Assembly (NCBI GenBank): GCA_964517175.1
Contig: CAZFBU010000088.1
Coordinates: 1-18,182, forward strand
Reading direction: 5' to 3'
DNA length: 18,182 nucleotides
Source: JADJNW01 sp964517175
GTDB lineage: Bacteria; Bacteroidota; Bacteroidia; Chitinophagales; Saprospiraceae
Positions 1 to 8,300 of this stretch are shown piece after piece (the first letter of the stretch is position 1; every line of letters begins with the position of its first letter). The notes beneath the pieces are model-generated. The model was given only the letters and a program-made list of their open reading frames with translations. It was not told the DNA's origin and searched no databases. Both the position numbers and the translations under genes were made by a program.

Positions 1-468
1 GAGCTGATTTACAAGCCTTCTTTTTCTTCCACGCGCTACGGTCCGGTGAAGTATTTGCAATCGGATTCCGTCGTTACCCAAAAAGCCGATGGCGACATCA
101 ACTACGGCGCGATCCGCTACGCGGAAGTGCTGCTGTGGGAAGCGGAAGCGCTGGCAGAACTGGGGCGTGTGAATGAAGCCCAGGCTCCGCTGGAAGCCGT
201 ACGCGCCAGAGCCCGGGCTATGTCGAATGATCCGGAAAAGATTTTACCGCCGATCACCACGACGAACCAGCAGGAGATGATCGACGCGATCCGCCACGAG
301 CGGCGGGTAGAACTCGGCTACGAAATGCACCGCTTTTTCGACTTGGTACGCTGGGGCATTGCCGATCAGGTGCTGGAAGGTTTTCAGGCGGGCAAGCATG
401 AAGTTTTCCCGATTCCGCAAACCGAGATTGACTTAAATCCAAGTCTGGCGCAGAATCCGGGATATTAA
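1..468 (+). CDS. SusD/RagB-like outer-membrane lipoprotein, C-terminal fragment
   Basis: This is the last ~155 residues of a SusD-family glycan-binding protein. The frame is open to the first base of the window, so the gene begins upstream and the GTG at 46 is not a real start. The fragment has the family's C-terminal features: a helix of the form IRYAEVLLWEAEALAELG, then IRHERRVELGYEMHRFFDLVRWG, and the ending FPIPQTEIDLNPSLAQNPGY. The same landmarks occur in the complete SusD gene at the other end of the window (FRFAETLLIYAEALAELG, IRRERRVELAMEGFRYDDVMRW, FPLPRTELLLNNNLTQNPGW), but the two proteins are clearly divergent. SusD proteins sit on the outer surface and lid a SusC transporter; its SusC partner would lie upstream, outside the window. 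This implies that two SusC/SusD systems flank the genes in between. The family call is firm; the substrate is unknown. Confidence 0.93.
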   Translation, partial: ELIYKPSFSSTRYGPVKYLQSDSVVTQKADGDINYGAIRYAEVLLWEAEALAELGRVNEAQAPLEAVRARARAMSNDPEKILPPITTTNQQEMIDAIRHERRVELGYEMHRFFDLVRWGIADQVLEGFQAGKHEVFPIPQTEIDLNPSLAQNPGY

Positions 469-473
469 GTATC

Positions 474-511
474 GGCGACTTTCCCGAAGGGATGACGATG
501 TCGCAGTCGCC
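474..511 (+). terminator. possible stem-loop just after the SusD fragment
   Basis: GGCGACT (474-480) is the exact reverse complement of AGTCGCC (505-511), and a small TCCC/GGGA hairpin lies between them. It starts 6 bases after the stop codon, where a 3' end stem-loop would be expected. There is no clear T-run after it, so intrinsic termination is doubtful. Confidence 0.3.
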
Positions 512-527
512 AGACATTGCATAACAT

Positions 528-546
528 ACTTTTGAACTTCAAAAGT
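528..546. repeat. perfect 19-base palindromic hairpin
   Basis: The bases at 528-536 (ACTTTTGAA) and 538-546 (TTCAAAAGT) are perfect reverse complements around one central C. It abuts the larger palindrome that begins at 546. It could be part of a transcription end, a protein-binding site, or the edge of a mobile palindromic repeat; the sequence does not decide. Confidence 0.5.
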
Positions 547-682
547 AAGTGCCTGGACAAATTTATTTTTCTATTGGACAGGATTAACAAGATCGACAGG
601 ATGTCGTAAATCGAAGATTTACAGCATTCTGAATCCTGAAAATCCCGTGAATCCTGTCTGTTTATTAATGTCCAAGCACTTA
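546..682. repeat. 137-base imperfect palindrome, REP/MITE-like intergenic element
   Basis: Three nested pairs of arms centre on base 614. The outer arms TAAGTGCCTGGAC (546-558) and GTCCAAGCACTTA (670-682) pair at 12 of 13 positions. The middle arms GACAGGATT (577-585) and AATCCTGTC (650-658) pair fully, with a small bulge. The tip is GTAAATC-GAA-GATTTAC (606-622), a perfect 7-base stem with a 3-base loop. The middle arms also hold short repeats of the ACAGGAT/ATCCTGT kind spaced about 10 bases apart. I recall similar GGATTAACAGGAT-type intergenic palindromes in other Bacteroidota genomes, which suggests a dispersed repeat family. It ends 24 bases before the start of the next gene and would fold as a long hairpin in any read-through RNA. 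Confidence 0.75.
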
Positions 683-706
683 GAAACTCAAAATCGAATT
701 AATTAC

Positions 707-3700
707 ATGTTAGAAAATAAAAGCATATTATCGACTTTCTTTGGGCTGATGCTTATCGCAATCACGCACGCGCAGGTTGCGCAGGTTGACATTCCGCGCA
801 TCGAGCTGATGCCGAATCAACCCTCGCCCTACAACGTGCGCGACTGGCGCGAAGTAGCCATTCAATACGACAATTTTATTTACGATCTGAATAAAACCGG
901 GCAGTATCTGCCGCTGGTTTCGCTGAAAAATAACGGCGTGAATTATCCGCAAAATTCCGGATTTGAACTGGTAACCTACGTTGGCATCAATCGCATGTCG
1001 AGCAATGAGGCGATCAATGTACTGCCTTCGCTTGTGAGCGCTAGCCTCGTTGGGGTGGACAAAACCAATCACAATGGGCAGAACTGGGTGCGGATGAGCC
1101 AGGATTTTTTCAATAAAAATAATGGTCACCTGATCTACCTGAATGGCGTGAGCAGCGGCAGCGGCGGCGACTGGTGGTACGACCTCATGCCCAATGTTTT
1201 TTTCTATCAGTTGTATGATCTGTATCCAAATGTCGGGGATGCTGCGTTTCAATTCACCAGCGTGGCGGATCGCTTTGTGCAATCGGTGCGCGCCCTCGGC
1301 GGCGACGATGCCCCTTGGTCACCGGCGTTCATGAATTACCGCGCTTTTGATTTTTTGACCATGCAACCCAATCCGGACGGTGTGAAAGAACCCGAAGCAG
1401 CGGGCGCTTACGCCTGGGTGCTGTATCATGCCTATAAGGAAACCGGCGACCCCGAGTACCTGAAAGCGGCGGAGTGGAGCATCGAGTTTTTGAATGATTG
1501 GGATACGAACCCTTCCTACGAGTTGCAATTGCCCTATGGCACGCTCGCTGCAGCCAAAATGAATGCGGAGTTGGGTACAAATTATGATATTGAAAAGTTT
1601 GTCAACTGGTCGTTTGATCGCGGTCCGCTGCGTGGCTGGGGCACCATCGTCGGGCGCTGGAATGGCTTCGACGTTTCTGGCCTGGTGGGCGAGGCAAATG
1701 ACAATGGCAACGACTACGCTTTTCAGTTGAATGGCGTACAACAGGCGGCAACCCTGACGCCGATGGTGCGCTACGACAAGCGTTTTGCGCGGGCAATCGG
1801 CAAGTGGATGCTGAATCTGGCGAATGCGACCCGCCTGTTTTTTCCGGGTTTTTTGCCTGGCTTTTTGCAAGATTCCAACGATTGGTCGAATGCCAATGAC
1901 CCGGATCGCGTGGTCGGCTACGAAGCCCTGCGCGAACAGTGGGAAGGCAATTCGCCTTTTTCCACCGGCGATGCGATTCGCGGCGGCTGGGCGGAGACGA
2001 ATCTGGCGCTGTACGGCACTTCTTCCATCGGCTACCTGGGTGCGATGCTCGAAAAAACGAACGTGGATAAAATTCTGAAAATTGACCTGTTAAAAACCGA
2101 TTTTTTCCGCGACGCGGCATATCCGACGTATTTGTTGTACAATCCTTACGCTTTACCGCAGACGGTGCAACTGGAAGTTGGCGACGGACAAGTAGATATT
2201 TACGAATCGCTTTCCGAAAGTTTTTTACAGCAAAGTGTGACTGGCACGGTGGAAGTGACTATTCCGGCAGACCAGGCGATTGTAGTGGTGCTGACGCCGG
2301 CGGGCGGGCAGGTTTCCTACGATCAAAACCGGATGCGGATTGACGGCGTCGTGGTCGATTATATGCAAACGGCGAATCCATTTAATTACAAGCCAAGAAT
2401 TCAGGCGCTGGCAGCCGAACAAAATGAGGTAGAAATCAGCGATTCCGTGCAGGTTTTTGCAACGGCATTCGATCAGGATGATGCGAATCTGACGTACGAA
2501 TGGAGCGCTACCGGCGGCGAGATCATTGGCGATGGCAGCGAAGTAACCTGGCGGGCGAACAGCGCCGAAGGCGATTACGAAATTCAGGTCATCGTGACGG
2601 ATGGCAACGACCAGCGCGATACGGCAACCTTGCAACTCCAAATCGTCGCCGAAATCAACCAGACACCGGAAATTCTGGAGATCGTGAAAGGCTTGGGCTA
2701 CGTGGCTCCGGGTGGCACGCTGGAGTTGGGCGTTACCGCGACCGATGGCAATGGCGACCCGCTGACCTACACCTGGTCTGCCGATGCGGGCACATTTACC
2801 GGCGACGGCAATCTGGTCAGTTGGACGGCTCCAAATACCGAAGGCACTTACGAGATCAGCGTGATGGTAGAAGACGATAAAAATGCTTCCGCGCAAGCTT
2901 CCACAACGATTTTAGTGAAGGAATTTGCTGCTACAACTGGCGACCTGATCGCTTATTACCCCTTTTCAGGCAATGCGGATGACGCCAGTGGTAACAACCT
3001 GCACGGCACGGCTTTCGGGGCGCGGCTTACCACCGACCAGTTTGGCAATGCGAGCAGCGCTTATTTTTTCGATGGGGCAAACGACCGCATTAGCGTGACG
3101 AACAACTCAATTTTGAATGTAACCGAAGCCATCACGGTGAGCGCCTGGTTCAATCCGGATCGACTCCCAGATCGGGAAATGTTCATCGTGTCGCACGGCA
3201 GTTGGCAAAATCGCTGGAAGATTTCCATCATTCCCGAACGGCGCATTCGCTGGACGGTCAATTCGGTCAATACCATTCGCGACCTCGATTCTCAAATAAA
3301 AATCGGTGAAGACAGCTACTATCACGTCACTGCGACCTACGACGGCAAGCTCATGGCGCTGTACGTCAACGGCGTACTGGAGAGCTTTCGCGAACTGACG
3401 GGCAATATCCGCACCACGGCGCTCGATCTGCTCATCGGGCAAATGCTGCCAGGCGATGCCAATTACAACTTTCCCGGCATCATTGATGAAGTCAGGATTT
3501 TCGACTATGCGTTGAATCCGGAGGCGGTCAGGGATTTGTACGATTCGAGTCTGACCACTTCAACGGATATGATTAACAATCAACAACTTGCAATTCAATT
3601 AACGCCTAATCCGGTGCGTGACCGACTGACGCTACAGATCAATGAATGGACCGATACAGCTATTATTTCGATTTTCAATGCAAACGGACAGCAACTGGCA

Positions 3701-3826
3701 ACGCAAAAAATTACGCCAGGCACGCAGACGCTTTTTTTTGATACAAACAACTGGAAACCAGGCTTGTATTTGATAAAAATTACCACCGAAAAAATGATGC
3801 AAACGCAACGATTTGTAAAACAATGA
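707..3826 (+). CDS. T9SS-secreted enzyme-like protein with PKD/Ig-like and LamG domains
   Basis: A secreted multidomain protein of 1039 residues. The ATG at 707 is chosen because it is directly followed by a signal peptide (MLENKSILSTFFGLMLIAITHAQ). The upstream in-frame GTG at 647 would add 20 non-signal-like residues and lies inside the palindrome. Domains: signal 1-23; a large unrecognised domain ~28-553; two PKD/cadherin-like beta-sandwiches ~562-648 and ~650-740, each with a YEWSA/YTWSA motif and a closing TVT-like strand; one LamG (concanavalin A-like) domain ~744-948; a T9SS type A sorting domain ~962-1039, starting LTPNPVRDRLTL. The unrecognised domain is paralogous to the lipoprotein at 10729-12468. 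Shared landmarks include DWWYD (155-159), E272 before LPYG, MNAELGT, VRYDKR (354-359) and EKTNVDKILKIDLLKTDFF. Its helical repeats followed by a beta-sandwich-like end resemble alpha/alpha-barrel glycosidases or lyases (inference; no known family assigned). The next gene begins 37 bases downstream, so co-transcription is likely. Confidence 0.88.
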   Translation: MLENKSILSTFFGLMLIAITHAQVAQVDIPRIELMPNQPSPYNVRDWREVAIQYDNFIYDLNKTGQYLPLVSLKNNGVNYPQNSGFELVTYVGINRMSSNEAINVLPSLVSASLVGVDKTNHNGQNWVRMSQDFFNKNNGHLIYLNGVSSGSGGDWWYDLMPNVFFYQLYDLYPNVGDAAFQFTSVADRFVQSVRALGGDDAPWSPAFMNYRAFDFLTMQPNPDGVKEPEAAGAYAWVLYHAYKETGDPEYLKAAEWSIEFLNDWDTNPSYELQLPYGTLAAAKMNAELGTNYDIEKFVNWSFDRGPLRGWGTIVGRWNGFDVSGLVGEANDNGNDYAFQLNGVQQAATLTPMVRYDKRFARAIGKWMLNLANATRLFFPGFLPGFLQDSNDWSNANDPDRVVGYEALREQWEGNSPFSTGDAIRGGWAETNLALYGTSSIGYLGAMLEKTNVDKILKIDLLKTDFFRDAAYPTYLLYNPYALPQTVQLEVGDGQVDIYESLSESFLQQSVTGTVEVTIPADQAIVVVLTPAGGQVSYDQNRMRIDGVVVDYMQTANPFNYKPRIQALAAEQNEVEISDSVQVFATAFDQDDANLTYEWSATGGEIIGDGSEVTWRANSAEGDYEIQVIVTDGNDQRDTATLQLQIVAEINQTPEILEIVKGLGYVAPGGTLELGVTATDGNGDPLTYTWSADAGTFTGDGNLVSWTAPNTEGTYEISVMVEDDKNASAQASTTILVKEFAATTGDLIAYYPFSGNADDASGNNLHGTAFGARLTTDQFGNASSAYFFDGANDRISVTNNSILNVTEAITVSAWFNPDRLPDREMFIVSHGSWQNRWKISIIPERRIRWTVNSVNTIRDLDSQIKIGEDSYYHVTATYDGKLMALYVNGVLESFRELTGNIRTTALDLLIGQMLPGDANYNFPGIIDEVRIFDYALNPEAVRDLYDSSLTTSTDMINNQQLAIQLTPNPVRDRLTLQINEWTDTAIISIFNANGQQLATQKITPGTQTLFFDTNNWKPGLYLIKITTEKMMQTQRFVKQ

Positions 3827-3863
3827 TAATGAACAACATTCTTATATACTAAAACCAATTCGT

Positions 3864-6800
3864 ATGAAACTGGCTATACCAATTATCTATTCTTTCATCC
3901 TGAGTTTGCTGCTCGTGGCAGTGGTTCAGGCACAGGAGCCGGTAGCTTCCTACCCGTTCTCCGGCAATTTGATGGACGCTTCTACTTACGGTAATGACGC
4001 CGCCGCGAATGGCGCAGCGCTGACGCAGGATCGCTTTGGCGTAGCGAACAGCGCGGTCGCTTTCGACGGCACGCAAAGCTTTTTGCAAGCGCCGAATGCT
4101 GCACAACTGAACGCTGACTACACCACCGTTGCCTTCTGGGTGCGCGTGGATGAGCTGCCCGCACAGGGCGAGGTATTCCTCATGTCCTTTGGCGGTTGGC
4201 AGGAACGCTGGAAAATTTCGTTGCCCGGGCATGGAAAACCCGTATTTACAACCAACAACACCTCCGGCATTTCCGATATGGATTCCGGCGATGGCAATAA
4301 CCTGCAAGTCGGGGTTTGGACGCACGTAACGTTTGTGCACGACGGTACGAATGATTTAATTTATGTAAATGGCGCTTTGGCGAATTCCAAAGCCGTTGCC
4401 GGGGAATTGAACAGCACGACCAGCCCGCTGGGCATCGGCTACGACCCCATCGGCGGAGCGCTGTTTTTCAAAGGCGCTATGGATGAAGTATTGATCTTCG
4501 ACGCTGCGTTGGACGAGCAAACCATCGCTGATCTGTATGCGGCGCAAAGTACAACTCCTACGTTCGATCAGGGCATGGTTGCCAATTACGGTTTCGATGG
4601 AAATACGCAGGATGCAACCAGTTTTGATAATCACGCGGTGGGCACAGATGTGACGCCGACGACCGACCGCTTTGGCTTTGGCTATAGCGCATACAAGTTC
4701 AACGGCACTTCTTCCGAGATTACCGCGCCGAATTCGGCACAATTGAATGCTGACTACACGACCGTTAGCTTCTGGGTGAAAGTGAATAACCTGCCTGGCA
4801 ACGGCGAAGCATTTCTGATGTCGTTCGGCGGCTGGCAGGAGCGCTGGAAGGTTTCTTTGCCGCCGCATGGCAAGCCGGTGTGGACGACCAATAATACCTC
4901 CGGCATTTCTGATATGGATTCCGGAGATGGCAATGAATTGCAGGAAGGCGTCTGGACGCACGTGGCATTTGTGCACGACGGTACGAATGACCTGATCTAC
5001 GTGAATGGCGCTTTGGCAAATTCTAAAGCCGTTGGAGGTACGCTGAACAGCACGACCCATCCGCTGGGTATGGGTTATAACCCGATCGACGGGGGCAACT
5101 ATTTCGATGGGGAACTCGACGATGTGCAGATTTACAACTACGCAGTTGATGCGCAGGGTGTTGCAGATTTGTACGCGGCACAATCGACCTCTGGCGCAAC
5201 GGCGACGGATCTCGTAGCTGCTTATCCATTCAATGGTAATGCGAATGACACCACGCAGTTTGGCAATGATGGTTGGGTTGGCGGTGCAACGCTGACCACA
5301 GATCGCTTTGGCTACGCTGCAAATGCTTACAGTTTCTCCGGCGCGGATTCTATCGTGGCGGCGAACTCGGTAGCGCTGAATTCCGACTTTGCGACGGTTA
5401 GCTTCTGGGTGAATGTAGCCGAGCTACCGGCACAAGGCGAGGTCTTTTTACTATCGAATGGCGGCTGGCAGGAACGCTGGAAGATTTCGCTACCGGGTCA
5501 CGGCAAGCCGGTCTTCACGACCAATGCGACTTCCGGCATTTCCGATATGGATTCTGGCGATGGCAATGAATTGCAAGTGGGCACCTGGACGCACGTCGCA
5601 ATGGTGCACGATGGCACAAAGGATAAAATCTTTATCAATGGCGCTTTGGCGAATGAAAAAGACGTCGTTGGTGTGCTGAACAGCACCGGCTATCCGCTGG
5701 GCATTGGCAACAACCCAATCGATGGCGGTAGCTATTTCAATGGNNNNNNNNNNNNNNNNNNNNNNNNNNNNNNNNNNNNNNNNNNNNNNNNNNNNNNNNN
5801 NNNNNNNNNNNNNNNNNNNNNNNNNNNNNNNNNNNNNNNNNNNGCTATCCGCTGGGCATTGGCAACAACCCAATCGATGGCGGTAGCTATTTCAATGGTG
5901 CTTTGGATGACATTCAGATTTATACCCGCGCCCTGAGCGATCAGGAAATTGCAGATTTGTATGCTGCACAAAACACCGAGCCGACCTTCGCGGACGAATT
6001 GGTGGCGTACTATCCGTTTAGCAGCAACGCCAATGACGTGACACCTTTCACGAATAACGCTCAGGTCAAGGGTGCGCAACTCAGCGATGACCGTTTCGAT
6101 AAAGCAAATATGGCTTACGAATTTGACGGTGTGAGCGATGATATCACGGCGGCAAATTCCCTGCAGCTGAATTCTGACTTTACGACGGTGAGCTTCTGGG
6201 TGAATGTAAACGAATTGCCGGGCAACGGCGAATACTACCTATTGTCGCACGGTGGCTGGCAGGAGCGCTGGAAGATTTCTTTACCGCCGCATGGCAAGCC
6301 GGTCTGGACGACGAACGCAACTTCCGGTATTTCCGATATGGATTCCGGCGATGGCAATGAGTTGCAGGAAGGCCTTTGGACGCACGTGGTGATGAGCCAC
6401 GATGGTGCGAAGGATAAGATTTACCTGAACGGTAATTTGGTTGCCGAAAAAGATGTAACCGGGGAATTGAACAGCACGACTTATCCGTTTGGTATGGGCT
6501 ACAATCCAATTGACGGCGGCTCGTATTTCAACGGTGCTTTGGATGAAGTGCAAATTTACAATCGCGCACTCACCGATCAGGAAGTGGCGGATTTGTACGC
6601 TGCGCAATCGCAGGCGCCAATGAACGCCGACGATCAGGCACCGGCGGCTCCGCTGGGCTTAGCTGCTACCGTGACCTTCAACAATGTTGATCTGACCTGG
6701 CAGGCAGCGACCGACAATGTCGGCGTGACTGCTTATAACGTTTTCCAGGATGGTGCAAAAATTGCAACGACGGAAAATACGAACCTTTCCCTGGTAGAAC

Positions 6801-8137
6801 TGATGCCACTGACCGAGTTTGTTTTTGGGGTAACCGCCGTAGATGCTGCCGGTAACGAATCAAGCAGGACCACGCTGAGCGTGACTACGGGCGAAGAATC
6901 TACACCGGATGTAACACCACCGACGGCTCCGGCTAATCTGATGGCAGATGCCGGTTCGAGCTCGGTTGTCCTTTCCTGGGAAGCATCGACGGATGATCGC
7001 CAGGTAGCGGGCTACGTAGTACTGGTGGATGGCATACATTTCGACTCTTTAGGTAGAAATGCGACTTCCATTTTCATCGGGGGTCTGGAAGCGGAAACGG
7101 CTTATTTCTTCGAAGTATATGCATTTGATGCGGCCGGTAATGACTCTGAGATTGCCGATATTTTGGTGACAACCGAACCGGAAATTGACGCAGGCGAGCC
7201 GGGCTTGGTGGCTTGGTATCCATTCGAAGGTGATGCCAATGATGCGACGCCTTACGAAAATCACGGCGTGATCGGTGGTGATCCTGTTTTTGAAATGGTG
7301 ACCGACCGCCCTGATGCCAGTGGTATGGCGATTAAATTCGACGGCGATCAGGACTCTGTTTTGGCAGCCAATGCCGTACAACTAATTTCTGACTTTACAA
7401 CGGTGAGCTTCTGGATTCGCGTGGATGGTCGCAACCTGAGCGACGCCGAAGCTTACATCCTGGACTTTGGTCATTGGAGCCAGCGCTGGAAAATCTCACT
7501 TCCGCAGCACCTGAAGATTGTTTGGACGACGAACAGCAAGAATGCACAGTTTGACAATGCCATTTCCGACATGGATTCCGGCGACGGTAACGAACTGACC
7601 GAAGGCTTCTGGTGGTACGTCACCATGGTTCACGATGGCGATGACGACATCATCTACGTAGATAGCGTGGAAGCGAACCGCAAGCCGGCACCGGGTACGC
7701 TGAATAGTACCGGGCGTCCACTGGGTATAGGTAGTAACAACGTTGATGGAAAGCAATACTTCAACGGTGCACTGGATGAGTTGAAAATTTACAACAAAGC
7801 GCTGACCGCAGAAGAAATTGCGAATTTGTACTCTACAGGAACGACCGGTACGGACAATCACCTGAGCGCGGAACTGCGCAAATACGTGAGCGTGGTGTAT
7901 CCGAACCCGGCAACGGACAAGCTATACATCGAACACGCTTTGCAGAATAATCAGCCGTTGCTGCTGCGCGTGTTTGACATCAACGGACGGCAGATAGATG
8001 CGATTCGTTACAACAAGAATGAATTGCCGCTCGACCAATTCTCGATTGATGTACATAATTATCAGACCGGCAATTACTTCCTCAACTTCGTGTTGGGCGG
8101 TAAAAACCTGGGGGCTGTAAAATTCTATAAGCAATAG
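3864..8137 (+). CDS. T9SS-secreted pentameric LamG / FN3 surface protein (interrupted by a spurious assembly gap)
   Basis: A large exported protein with no evident catalytic domain, probably a surface glycan-binding or adhesive protein. The 100-N run at 5744-5843 splits it into two frames. Removing the Ns and one of the flanking 55-base copies (155 bases) restores a single frame of 1372 residues. In that numbering: signal peptide 1-24 (ends VVQAQ), LamG repeats at ~25-235, 237-447, 448-657 and 660-870, two fibronectin type III domains at ~871-960 and ~963-1055, a fifth LamG at ~1060-1275, and a T9SS sorting domain at ~1280-1372 (VVYPNPATDKLYIE; ends GAVKFYKQ). Repeats 1-4 share an almost invariant core with GGWQERWK, then TSGISDMDSGDGN and WTHV. 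The fifth is more divergent (HWSQRWKISLPQH). A related core (GSWQNRWKIS) occurs in the LamG domain of the gene before it. T9SS cargo is anchored on or released from the cell surface. The true repeat number should be confirmed because the gap lies in repeat 3. Confidence 0.88.
5689..5743. repeat. left copy of a 55-base duplication flanking an N gap
   Basis: These 55 bases are identical to 5844-5898, on the far side of the 100-N run. They begin GCTATCCGCTGG and end TTTCAATGG. The most likely cause is unmerged overlap between two contig ends (k-mer of 55), not a biological duplication. Confidence 0.95.
5744..5843. other. assembly gap of exactly 100 N
   Basis: A scaffold gap of conventional fixed length, inside the third LamG repeat. 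The identical 55 bases on both sides suggest that the contigs overlap and that no sequence is missing. Collapsing it restores the reading frame of the gene. Confidence 0.97.
5844..5898. repeat. right copy of the 55-base duplication flanking an N gap
   Basis: Identical to 5689-5743. Because this copy reads straight into the rest of LamG repeat 3 (GALDDIQIYTRALSD), keeping it and removing the left copy plus the Ns, or the reverse, gives the same joined protein. Confidence 0.95.
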
Positions 8138-8159
8138 TTTTTTCAAGGTTGATCGCAAT

Positions 8160-8197
8160 GGCTCTGGAAGTCACTTTCAGGGCCTTGCTTTTTTATT
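8160..8197 (+). terminator. rho-independent terminator after the LamG gene
   Basis: GGCTCTGGAAGT (8160-8171) pairs with ACTTTCAGGGCC (8173-8184) with ten Watson-Crick positions and two G-T wobbles; the innermost pairs must open to form the loop. It is followed by TTGCTTTTTTATT. It lies 22 bases after the stop codon and separates the secreted-protein genes from the GH130 operon. Confidence 0.8.
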
Positions 8198-8300
8198 ATT
8201 TCATGGTTTTCCTATTTTAATCAATATGGTAATGAGGCAAGATACTGAAGGTGTACGTCCGGGAAAATCATTTAAAAACGAAATTAAAAACTGGTAAAAT

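Larger units (their letters stand above)
3936..6626 (+). repeat. four tandem LamG-encoding repeats, ~633 bases per unit
   Basis: Units begin near 3936, 4571, 5206 and 5990, about 633 bases (211 codons) apart once 155 artefactual bases are removed from the third. Each starts with a VA-Y-F motif (PVASYPF, MVANYGF, LVAAYPF, LVAYYPF) and ends with ADLYAAQ. A fifth, more divergent unit lies at ~7198-7840 beyond two FN3 domains. Repeats 1 and 3 share LPAQGEVFL, PGHGKPVF and PLGIG, whereas repeats 2 and 4 share LPGNGE, PPHGKPVW and GMGYNP. Other segments instead pair 1 with 2 (LNADYTTV, NDLIYVNGALANSKAV) and 3 with 4 (LNSDF, KDKI). Confidence 0.9.

Noticed and set aside
647..706. Upstream GTG start for the secreted enzyme-like gene, adding 20 residues
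   Set aside because: It lies inside the palindrome and the extra residues precede a complete signal peptide that begins at the ATG at 707.
4356..5183. Open frame of about 275 codons on the minus strand opposite the LamG array
   Set aside because: It repeats with the same period as the LamG units because it is the antisense of a repeated coding sequence; there is no independent evidence of a gene.
5704..5936. Apparent frameshift in the LamG gene, giving two overlapping genes
   Set aside because: The frame change is exactly explained by the 100 N plus the 55-base duplicated overlap (155 bases), so it is not a real mutation or two genes.
3936..6626. Regular repeats considered as a CRISPR array
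   Set aside because: The units are ~633 bases long, coding throughout and divergent, unlike short identical repeats with unique spacers.
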